Assembly (NCBI GenBank): GCA_905235955.1
Contig: CAJONN010000035.1
Coordinates: 1 to 14,331, forward strand
Length of the DNA: 14,331 bases
From: an uncultured Marinilabiliaceae bacterium
GTDB lineage: Bacteria > Bacteroidota > Bacteroidia > Bacteroidales > Marinilabiliaceae
Direction of reading: 5' to 3'
In this document: positions 7,262 to 14,331 of the stretch, in pieces
How the letters are laid out: the number at the start of each line of letters is the position of its first letter
How positions within the stretch are numbered: position 1 is the stretch's first letter
Translations under genes and position numbers: made by a program
The notes under the pieces: model-generated
Seen by the model: the letters and a program-made list of their open reading frames with translations, nothing else
Database searches by the model: none
Told to the model about the DNA's origin: nothing

Positions 7262-7885
7262 ATGAAAACTCCACAACCAAACTACAAAGAAGAATTTATC
7301 AACTTACTACGCTCAACTGAGCGTGAATATATAGACTACGTAATAGAAGACATAGATAAACTTGGATTTTTTAGCGCACCAGCCTCTACTCGGTTTCACC
7401 TCAACTTTGATGGTGGACTATGTCAACACTCGCTCAACGTATGCCACGTAGCGCTTATGCTACGCGAACAAATGATAGCGATGAAGCCCGAAATAGCCGA
7501 TTACTTGAAAAAAGATAGCGTAATAATAGCCAGTCTGCTCCACGATGTGTGCAAAGCCGACATATACAAACCTGTAGTAAAAAAACAAAAAAACGCCTTT
7601 GGTGTGATAGAAGATGTGCCCGGCTACGATGTAGACTATAGCAACTTTCCGCTCGGACATGGCGAAAAATCAGTTATTGTCATCTTGCGTTGTGGCTTTG
7701 ACCTTACCGATGACGAAATAATGGCTATAAGATGGCATATGGCAGCATGGGATTTGCCATTTCAAAGTCCTGAACTCAAAAACAACATCAACAAAGCACG
7801 CGACATCTGTCCGCTATGCTCATTGATACAAACAGCCGACACATTGGCATCGAACATCATAGAACGCACCGAAGAGACATTATAA
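7262..7885 (+). CDS. HD-domain phosphohydrolase
   Basis: This 207-residue cytoplasmic protein is a metal-dependent phosphohydrolase of the HD superfamily. The metal-binding residues can be followed: H56 (in CQHSLNV), H94-D95 (in SLLHDVCKAD), then H133 (GHGEKS), H159 (RWHM) and D193 (QTADTLAS). The extra histidines suggest a two-metal site of the kind seen in nucleotide hydrolases, but substrate cannot be predicted. No fused sensor, RelA or GGDEF domain is present. Residues 1-40 are a helical N-terminal lead. The gene starts 45 nt after the peptidase stop; the gap holds only short inverted repeats and no terminator, so read-through from the peptidase is plausible. Confidence 0.88.
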   Translation: MKTPQPNYKEEFINLLRSTEREYIDYVIEDIDKLGFFSAPASTRFHLNFDGGLCQHSLNVCHVALMLREQMIAMKPEIADYLKKDSVIIASLLHDVCKADIYKPVVKKQKNAFGVIEDVPGYDVDYSNFPLGHGEKSVIVILRCGFDLTDDEIMAIRWHMAAWDLPFQSPELKNNINKARDICPLCSLIQTADTLASNIIERTEETL

Positions 7886-7914
7886 ATATGTCAATTACAA
7901 TATCTCCATCTAAT

Positions 7915-7922
7915 TACATTTA
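7915..7922 (+). promoter_or_regulatory. Weak -7 candidate upstream of comEC
   Basis: TACATTTA differs from TAnnTTTG in its last base and lies 58 nt before the comEC start, in the 95-nt gap after the HD gene. No -33 element is visible. The gap also holds A-rich runs (7940-7946 and 7961-7969) but no convincing terminator. Confidence 0.25.
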
Positions 7923-7980
7923 CCAATCAACTAACAAATAAAAAAAGCTTCGGCATAATTAAAAAAAAAGCACCATCGCT

Positions 7981-9993
7981 GTGTTTCCTGTAGTACGCAC
8001 ACTATACAAATTTGCCTCAGAAGATTACCGACGCACACCTGCATTGCGATGCGTTGTGCCATTTATTATTGGCATAGTTGCTTGCCCCAATGATAGCGTC
8101 AACATTTTTCTGCCAGCAATGCTTATAGCATCGGCAACGCTCGGTATGCTTATTGTTGCGCTAAAACATAGTCAGCATTACAACAACTGGAGAAGTACGT
8201 TGTGCGAAGTGTTATTGTGGGTTAGCATAATAGCCTTTGGTATGTCATATACCCAAATGCGCACAGGCAATCTACTACCCTACAACGGCAAAGCATACAT
8301 CAGCGGCTACGTAAGCAGCATCTTCAAGTCAAACGACTACGGCACACATGTAATAGTAGAAACTGATAGCATACTGACTGATAGCGTGCAATATTACAAC
8401 ACCAAAGGCTACCTAAAAATATACAACCCAGACACGGAGCTAATGCCCGGCGAGAAAATAAATGCCAACGTGTGGATAAAAGCCATTCGCCCTGACGAAT
8501 GGGCAACTATTGACGAGCAAACATGGCTCAACGAACACCATTTTCAGTTTAGTGCATCAACTGATAGCATTGTAGCACTTGGCACTACAGAACGTTCAGT
8601 ATCTACACTTATTTGGCAACTACGCCTCATAGTGCGCCAACGCCTTGCTGCATCGGGCTTGAGTGCCGACAATGTCAACATTATGATGGCACTGCTTATG
8701 GGCGACCGCAGCCAGCTGAGCAACACTATAAAACAGCAATTTAGCGACTGTGGCATCATTCACATATTGGCAGTGAGTGGCATGCACGTAGCTATGATAT
8801 ATAGCATTGTAGCCTTTTTGCTTACAAACTTGCGCCAAAATCACCGAAAACTTTGTTGCATCTGTATTCTGATAATATTGTGGTTGTATGCCATAATATG
8901 TGGCATGTCGCCATCGGTATTCAGAGCCGTGATAATGATGAGCATTGTGGAAGTTGGGCGAGTCAGAGGGCGCACACCAGACCTCAACAACACGCTGTCA
9001 GTAGCTGCCATCATCATTCTGCTCATCAGTCCGACCGACATATACAATTTAGGCTTTTGGCTTAGCTTTGCAGCCGTATGGGGATTGGCCAATCTGAATC
9101 ACATATTCAACGGGCGTAATCCGTTGGCACAGACAGTTTTAGGTCGATATGTATACAATGCAGGCACAATGTCGCTTGTAGCACAAACCACCACAGCTCC
9201 GATATCGCTATTGGCTTTTCATAGGTTTCCTGTATATTTTCTCATTCACAACATAATGCTTATTTGGATTATTGCTCCGCTCGTATGCCTCACATTTTTA
9301 TCAATTTTAGATGGCGGAGCAATACATATAGGCATAGTTACCAACCTTATTCTCAATCTATTTCAGGCATACATAAGTTGGGTAGCATCGTGGCGCTATG
9401 CTGTAATAGAAAACATATCGTTTGGCTATGCCCAATGTGTATTGGCACTACTGACACTCTATGCCCTCAGTTGGGCTGTGAGCAACAAATGGTTTAGCTG
9501 GCAAATAGGCAAAGTGTGGCTCACTGTTGGCACATGCTTCACACTCTTTGTAGGCTCATGTATTGTGCAACGCATTATCACTTCGCAGCGCAACGACATT
9601 GTGCTATATAGTGCAGGTGATGAGATGGGAATAAGCATTATAGAAGGTAGACAATGTGCCCATATACTTACAGACACTACCAACTATAAGCTCCTCCGAC
9701 GAGCACGCAACATAGAGCAAAAAATGCTTGCCACCACTGCCAACATACAAACTATGTATGATGGAATGCTCATAGAAACAAAAACCGACACGCTTATGAT
9801 AGTGGGCGATAGTAAATGCATAACACCATCAGCAACAACACTTTTGGTAGTTGGCACAGCTCCACCACCCAACCAAACGCTACATAATGTTGTGATTGCT
9901 CCGTTCGTGCCACTTATAAGCAACTGGGAAGAACGTGCAATAGGACTTTTTAGAATAATGCAATATAATGAAACACTGAAACTTAAAAGCTAA
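7981..9993 (+). CDS. comEC: ComEC/Rec2-family DNA internalization protein
   Basis: The 670-residue integral membrane protein belongs to the ComEC/Rec2 family, the inner membrane channel that passes single-stranded DNA into the cytoplasm during natural transformation. Order: two or three TM helices (about 25-95), a soluble DUF4131/OB-like segment (about 100-190), then the Competence domain with MALLMGDRS (238-246) and HILAVSGMHVAMIYS (261-275), followed by many TM helices to about residue 525. The C-terminal 140 residues are soluble but lack the HxHxDH motif of a metallo-beta-lactamase domain, so the nuclease-like part of longer ComEC proteins is absent or degenerate, as is frequent in Bacteroidota. 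The start is GTG at 7981: an in-frame stop lies at 7960-7962 and no ATG occurs between, while the next ATG would delete the first helix. Confidence 0.93.
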   Translation: MFPVVRTLYKFASEDYRRTPALRCVVPFIIGIVACPNDSVNIFLPAMLIASATLGMLIVALKHSQHYNNWRSTLCEVLLWVSIIAFGMSYTQMRTGNLLPYNGKAYISGYVSSIFKSNDYGTHVIVETDSILTDSVQYYNTKGYLKIYNPDTELMPGEKINANVWIKAIRPDEWATIDEQTWLNEHHFQFSASTDSIVALGTTERSVSTLIWQLRLIVRQRLAASGLSADNVNIMMALLMGDRSQLSNTIKQQFSDCGIIHILAVSGMHVAMIYSIVAFLLTNLRQNHRKLCCICILIILWLYAIICGMSPSVFRAVIMMSIVEVGRVRGRTPDLNNTLSVAAIIILLISPTDIYNLGFWLSFAAVWGLANLNHIFNGRNPLAQTVLGRYVYNAGTMSLVAQTTTAPISLLAFHRFPVYFLIHNIMLIWIIAPLVCLTFLSILDGGAIHIGIVTNLILNLFQAYISWVASWRYAVIENISFGYAQCVLALLTLYALSWAVSNKWFSWQIGKVWLTVGTCFTLFVGSCIVQRIITSQRNDIVLYSAGDEMGISIIEGRQCAHILTDTTNYKLLRRARNIEQKMLATTANIQTMYDGMLIETKTDTLMIVGDSKCITPSATTLLVVGTAPPPNQTLHNVVIAPFVPLISNWEERAIGLFRIMQYNETLKLKS

Positions 9994-10013
9994 AACCAAT
10001 AGACTACAAAAAA

Positions 10014-11844
10014 ATGAAAAACTTACAAATTAGAACAATATTCACCTTCTACATTCTCTCTGTAATAATTATCAGCACAATACTATTTGTACCGATATTC
10101 TACTCACAGATAACAAGCATAATGGACACACAAGGCTTTGCTTTTTACACAATGGTATGTATATCGCAAGCTGCAATATTCTCATTACCAGCATTTTTAC
10201 TTGCTGTCATTTTGCTCAAAATCAGGTTGCCACGTGTTGCTTGCATTGTTGCCATAGGTCTAATGGCATTATTCAGCATATTCCTCATTATCGACATAAA
10301 AACATACGCCATCTACCGTTTTCATATCAACGGTATGGTGATGAACATGATATTGGGTCCGAATGCTACACAGATATTCTCCTTTGGTACAGAACTTTAC
10401 ATAATTGCCATTGGCACAATATTGCTCAGCATTGCTATATATTGCGCATTGTGGTTTATATCTGGCAAAATAAAAAACATACCTAAGCAAAGCTGCAATA
10501 ATTGGCACTATAGCTACCATATTGCTCTCAACCATTGGAGCTCACCTCACATACGCCTACGGCTCGTTTGTAGCTACGCCATCAATAGTAAAAAGTGCTC
10601 GACTCATACCATATCTCTACCCTCTCACAGCTCGCAATCTAATGATAAAACTTGGCGCAACACCTCCGCCAACAACAACCATAAATGCTGCTTCGGGCGA
10701 TGTAACCTATCCATATCAAGCACTACAAACACATACACCAGACTCTGTGCCCAATATTCTGATGATTTTTATCGATGCATGGAGCCGACGTTCGTTTACG
10801 CCTGAATGTATGCCCAACATCTACAACTACGCACAAAACAACACTCTCTACACCAACCACCGCACATGCAGCAACGGCACCCGAAGTAGCATCTTCAGCA
10901 CCTTCTTCTCTGTGCCAGACATATATTGGAAAGACTTTCAAACACAACATATCAGTCCGCTATTTATTGAGCGAATGCTCCAACTCAACTACGATATGCG
11001 CTTCTACCCAAGTGCCTCGCTCAACAATCCGCCATTTTCAGAAGTGGTATTCTTCAACGTGCCTAACCTACGCACCGAAACCGAAGGCAGCAGCGTGCGT
11101 GAACGCGACACACGAATAGCCACCGACTTCATAACCGACTTGCCACAAATGGCACAAAACAAACAGCCATTCTTCTCGTTCCTATTTTTCGACCTTGCAC
11201 ACAGTCCTGAGCTACCCGAAGAACTCACACAAACTTTCCAGCCATCGTGGACATTTGCCAACTACTCTGCACTCAACAACAATACTGATCCAACGCCATA
11301 CTTCAACCTCTACCGCAACTGTTGCCATTACATCGACAACTTAGTTGGACAAATATTGCAGAAAATAGAGCAACTCAACCTTGCCGACAACACTATCATA
11401 ATCATCAGTGGCGACCATGCACAAGAATTCAACGAAAACCATAAAAACTTCTGGGGACACAATAGCAACTTCAGTCAGTGGCAAACATCCGTGCCATTCA
11501 TAATGCATACGCCAACTGACACTGCACATATAGTTCAGCATCGCACCACTCATTACGACATTGTACCAACATTAATGAACCAATATTTGGGTGTCGACAA
11601 CCAATTTTCAGATTATAGCATAGGCACTCTGCTTGACACAACCGATGGTCGAGGTTGGCACATAGTAGGCTCAGAACTCAACTTTGCCTTCATCATAGAG
11701 GGCGATACCATTTTGGAAAAAACTGCCGAAGGCTCAGTGCAAATAACCGACCCTGCACTCAACGACATCACAAACTTTGCCATCGACCCTATCAAATTCA
11801 AGCAAACAACCGACAAAATGAACCATTTTTACAACGGACACTAA
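10014..11844 (+). CDS. YejM/PbgA-like membrane protein with sulfatase-fold domain, frameshifted
   Basis: The gene reads in one frame from ATG 10014 to about 10475 and in the +1 frame from about 10477 to the stop at 11842-11844. Dropping one base gives 609 residues: TM helices near 9-30, 44-68, 75-97, 126-147 and 160-183, a linker with IPYLYPLTARN, then a periplasmic alkaline-phosphatase-superfamily domain. Metal or nucleophile positions are intact: D254 (FIDAW), T289 (SNGTRSS), D467-H468 (SGDHAQEF), H482 (WGHNSNF). Five helices, an RFH segment after TM3 (compare RFHLHLNP in E. coli YejM) and YPLTAR (compare YPMTAR) point to the YejM/PbgA (DUF3413) group, which in enterobacteria controls lipopolysaccharide synthesis; LtaS-like phosphotransferase is the alternative. 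It starts 20 nt after comEC and is probably co-transcribed. Unless the frame is restored, TM5 and the catalytic domain are not made. Confidence 0.85.
10472..10478 (+). other. Frameshift site in an A6 run
   Basis: The upstream frame reads ...GGC AAA ATA AAA AAC ATA CCT and then runs through unrelated sequence to 10805. The downstream frame is blocked by TAA at 10471-10473 and becomes open just after it. Removing one A from 10472-10477 joins the frames as G-K-I-K-T-Y-L-S-K-A-A-I-I-G-T, which continues directly into a hydrophobic TM5 helix. The shift must therefore lie between about 10472 and 10495, and this homopolymer is the simplest place for it. Confidence 0.75.
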
Positions 11845-11895
11845 AAACTGTCAAATAAAAATATTCATTTATAAAAAAACTTAAAAAGTTTTAGT

Positions 11896-11903
11896 TACAT
11901 TTG
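11896..11903 (+). promoter_or_regulatory. -7 promoter element of the SpoIIE-phosphatase gene
   Basis: TACATTTG matches TAnnTTTG exactly and lies 31 nt before the ATG at 11935, giving a leader near 25 nt. A short AT-rich inverted repeat (AAAACTT and AAGTTTT, about 11877-11893) sits where the -33 element is expected; no TTTG is seen there. This suggests the last gene is transcribed on its own in the 90-nt gap. Confidence 0.6.
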
Positions 11904-11934
11904 CCTATGTTCGTCTGTAAAATATCTAAAAAAA

Positions 11935-14253
11935 ATGACAACAATAAAGGTTTTAATACCATTATTTTTCATTGCAACATCAATATTTGATGCTATTGAC
12001 ACCAAGGCACAACTGACCACTGATGAAGAGAGAGTATTGGTCGACAGCCTTATAAACGTCTACAACCACACCTCTGATGAGCAACAACAGCTACAACTAC
12101 TTGAAGCCATAGCACGGCATCATGACAACGTTGACTCCACCATTGTATATGCCAACAAACTTATCAGCTTATCACGCAAACTAAACAAACCAGGACAAGA
12201 AGCTCAGGGACTAAGCTTCCTTGCTTGGGCATACTATAACGACAGTAAATATTTGCAAGCCAGCGAAATGTCGCGCAAATCAATACTCATTGCCGACTCT
12301 ATCAACGACAAAAAGATACTTGGCAACAGCTATTATCAGCTCGCCAACGAATATTCTATGCTCAACGACATCAGCATAGCTATTGAATATTATCAGAAAG
12401 CACTCGAAATACAAGAAGAATTCAAAGACACCAGCAAAATTTGCGACATACTCAAAAACATAGCCCAAACATTTGCTGAAAACATGCTCTACGACGATGC
12501 GCTTGAATGTATTGAACGCTCAAAAAAATTAGATGAGCAATATCTGTCACAATATTATCTGTCAGAAGATTATTGGATGATAGGATATACATATTATATG
12601 AAATATTGCGACACAAAATATACTGTCAAAGACAACCAAATCCTAAATCGAGCCAAAGAAAACATACTCACCGCTATAAACTTATCAGAGAAAAACAAAT
12701 ACAAATATGGCATGTTGCGCTCATACATAATGGGAGCTGCCGTATTGGTAGAAATAGCTGATAATGAAACCGATACGCCACGTCGCAACGAAATACTTGA
12801 TAGCTGCTACACATATATACAATTAGCCTACAACCTAAGCGAGCAAATGGGGCGTGACATATCGGAACTCGACATACATGAAGTATATTTGCACTACCTC
12901 ATAAATGCCGACAAAAAAACACTTGCTATGCTCGACTCGCTCAACATTGTTTTCCATCAATCGCCCGAAGAGCTAAACAAAGACATATCTTATCTATATC
13001 ACAACTACTGCATCTACTACGAAAGACAAAACGAATATAAAAAAGCCCTCGACTACGAACGCATATCGAACGAACTAAAATCGAACCTACAGAAAAACGA
13101 CTATGCAGCCAAAGCATCGCGCTATATGGCACAAGGCAACTTCAATATGCAACTACGCGAACGCGAACTACACTACGAAAGCGACAAACACCTGCGCACT
13201 ATCATCATAGTTTGTGGCTCGATACTACTCTTCTTCCTCGTAATATTCTCAATAAGCACAATAAAAAGCTACAAACGAACTCAAGAAGCATACCGAGCCT
13301 TAGACATCAAAAACAACGAACTCGAGAAACAGAAAGAGGAGATTTTGGTGCAAAACGAATACCTTGAGCAGCAAAAAGAACAAATTGAGAAACAACGCAT
13401 CAATGTACAAGAACAAAACAACATCATTAGCCAAGTCAACCAGCAACTTACTGACAGCATAAACTATGCCGGCCTCATACAGCAAGCTGCGCTACCATCT
13501 GAAGGTCAGATGAATAGCATATTTGGCAATCACATGGTAATATTCAAACCACTCAACATTGTTTCAGGCGACTTCTATTGGGCAACTCAGGTAGGCAACC
13601 TCAAAATGCTTGCCGTGGCCGACTGTACAGGTCATGGCGTGCCGGGTGCATTCCTTAGTATGCTGGGCATATCAATACTCAACGACATTTCAGCCCGATA
13701 TACCAACAAAGAGATAAAAGCCGCCACCATGCTCGACCAAATGCGCAGCACCTTTATGAATGTGCTACACCAACACGCTCAGGAAGACGAAAACCATGAT
13801 GGCATCGACATTTCACTCATCATCATCAACACTGAAACACAATCGCTTAGCTACGCAGGTGCCTTCCGCCCTATCATCATTGTGCGCAACCACGAGGCTA
13901 TGAAATTTAGCCCAGACCGTATGCCAATAGGCGCACACTACAACGTTGCCGAGCACTTCACCAACCACGATGTAGAACTGCAAAATGGCGACACAATATA
14001 CCTCTTTACCGATGGCATGACCGACCAATTTGGCTACGACAGCCAAAACCACTTGCACAAATACACTTCAAAACGCTTGAGAACACTGCTCGCTGACATC
14101 CACAACCAGCCATTCTCAGTGCAACAAACCAAGATAGAGCTGTCATTTGCAAGTTGGCGACTTGAGACACAAAGCCTCACCGACACAGGTATGCCCTACG
14201 AACAAACCGACGATGCATTGCTCATTGGCATTAGATATAATAAGGATGCGTAA
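11935..14253 (+). CDS. TPR-containing membrane sensor with SpoIIE-type PP2C phosphatase domain
   Basis: The 772-residue protein combines a signal peptide (1-25, cleavage after TKA), a periplasmic region of TPR-type helical repeats (about 40-400; clearest near 85-155, such as NSYYQLANEY and AIEYYQKALEI), one TM helix (about 422-442), a cytoplasmic coiled coil rich in Glu, Gln and Lys (about 450-505) and a SpoIIE/PP2C serine phosphatase domain (about 507-770). Phosphatase metal residues are present: D546 in SGDFYW, D563 in ADCTGHGVPG, D693 and D697 in FTDGMTDQF, and D759-D760 near the end. Such proteins dephosphorylate STAS-type anti-anti-sigma proteins in partner switching. The layout implies that a signal sensed by the TPRs crosses the membrane to the phosphatase. 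No STAS or HATPase kinase partner is in the window. It has its own promoter; no terminator is seen before the edge. Confidence 0.92.
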   Translation: MTTIKVLIPLFFIATSIFDAIDTKAQLTTDEERVLVDSLINVYNHTSDEQQQLQLLEAIARHHDNVDSTIVYANKLISLSRKLNKPGQEAQGLSFLAWAYYNDSKYLQASEMSRKSILIADSINDKKILGNSYYQLANEYSMLNDISIAIEYYQKALEIQEEFKDTSKICDILKNIAQTFAENMLYDDALECIERSKKLDEQYLSQYYLSEDYWMIGYTYYMKYCDTKYTVKDNQILNRAKENILTAINLSEKNKYKYGMLRSYIMGAAVLVEIADNETDTPRRNEILDSCYTYIQLAYNLSEQMGRDISELDIHEVYLHYLINADKKTLAMLDSLNIVFHQSPEELNKDISYLYHNYCIYYERQNEYKKALDYERISNELKSNLQKNDYAAKASRYMAQGNFNMQLRERELHYESDKHLRTIIIVCGSILLFFLVIFSISTIKSYKRTQEAYRALDIKNNELEKQKEEILVQNEYLEQQKEQIEKQRINVQEQNNIISQVNQQLTDSINYAGLIQQAALPSEGQMNSIFGNHMVIFKPLNIVSGDFYWATQVGNLKMLAVADCTGHGVPGAFLSMLGISILNDISARYTNKEIKAATMLDQMRSTFMNVLHQHAQEDENHDGIDISLIIINTETQSLSYAGAFRPIIIVRNHEAMKFSPDRMPIGAHYNVAEHFTNHDVELQNGDTIYLFTDGMTDQFGYDSQNHLHKYTSKRLRTLLADIHNQPFSVQQTKIELSFASWRLETQSLTDTGMPYEQTDDALLIGIRYNKDA

Positions 14254-14331
14254 GTAGTAAGTTTTGAGCTAAACAACTGCTATTGCTATACATTAAGCCT
14301 TTCGCTGATATTGTAAATTTTCCCCATTCAT

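Noticed and set aside
10472..10478. A_AAA_AAC, a classical -1 ribosomal slippery heptamer in the correct phase of the upstream frame
   Set aside because: A -1 shift enters a frame that stops within two codons (CAT ACC TAA). The downstream domain lies in the +1/-2 frame, so standard -1 programmed frameshifting cannot explain the joining.
14293..14331. Possible C-terminal end of a minus-strand gene entering from the right edge (12 codons, ending in QRKA)
   Set aside because: Twelve open codons are expected by chance and nothing in the peptide is recognisable; the 78 bases after the last gene show no feature I can support.
1..14331. CRISPR arrays, tRNA or rRNA genes, IS elements, integrase sites
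   Set aside because: No regularly spaced repeats, cloverleaf-like sequence, transposase-like protein or terminal inverted repeats were found on reading both strands.

Overview
The window looks like a piece of a Bacteroidota chromosome, most likely an uncultured member of Bacteroidales. The reasons are moderate-to-low GC, near-absence of Shine-Dalgarno sequences, several matches to the Bacteroidetes -7 promoter element TAnnTTTG, a short SSB ending in LPF, a FadL-type outer membrane protein with typical Bacteroidales features, a lipoprotein with an acidic surface-export-like signal after its cysteine, and a TPR/SpoIIE phosphatase of the kind common in this phylum. No rRNA, tRNA, CRISPR array, IS element or phage gene was found. 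This is ordinary chromosome, not a mobile island.

Left part (1-4165), all on the minus strand and read right to left: a FadL/OmpP1-family outer membrane beta-barrel protein with its own promoter and a strong intrinsic terminator; then a two-gene unit of a DUF1015 protein and xseA (exonuclease VII large subunit), 12 nt apart, closed by a perfect 13-bp hairpin. xseB, the usual partner of xseA, is not next to it.

Middle (4166-4895): a 301-nt AT-rich divergent intergenic region, then a free-standing ssb gene on the plus strand with its own terminator.

Right part (4968-14253), all plus strand: a lipoprotein M3 peptidase (Dcp-like) with a clear promoter; an HD-domain phosphohydrolase; comEC (DNA uptake channel, GTG start); a five-TM plus alkaline-phosphatase-superfamily protein that matches the YejM/PbgA layout; and, from its own promoter, a sensor-like protein with signal peptide, TPRs, TM helix, coiled coil and SpoIIE phosphatase domain. 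The four genes from dcp to the YejM-like gene have gaps of 45, 95 and 20 nt and could be partly co-transcribed. Several products act at the envelope (lipoprotein peptidase, DNA channel, YejM-like protein, membrane phosphatase), but no single shared pathway can be proven from the sequence.

The most striking observation is that the YejM-like gene is split between two reading frames. Removing one A from the A6 run at 10472-10477 restores a continuous 609-residue protein with a complete five-helix membrane domain and intact catalytic residues. The break falls between TM4 and TM5. Whether it is a sequencing error, a real mutation or a regulated slippage site cannot be settled from the sequence alone. 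I did not find a clearly new multi-gene system here.
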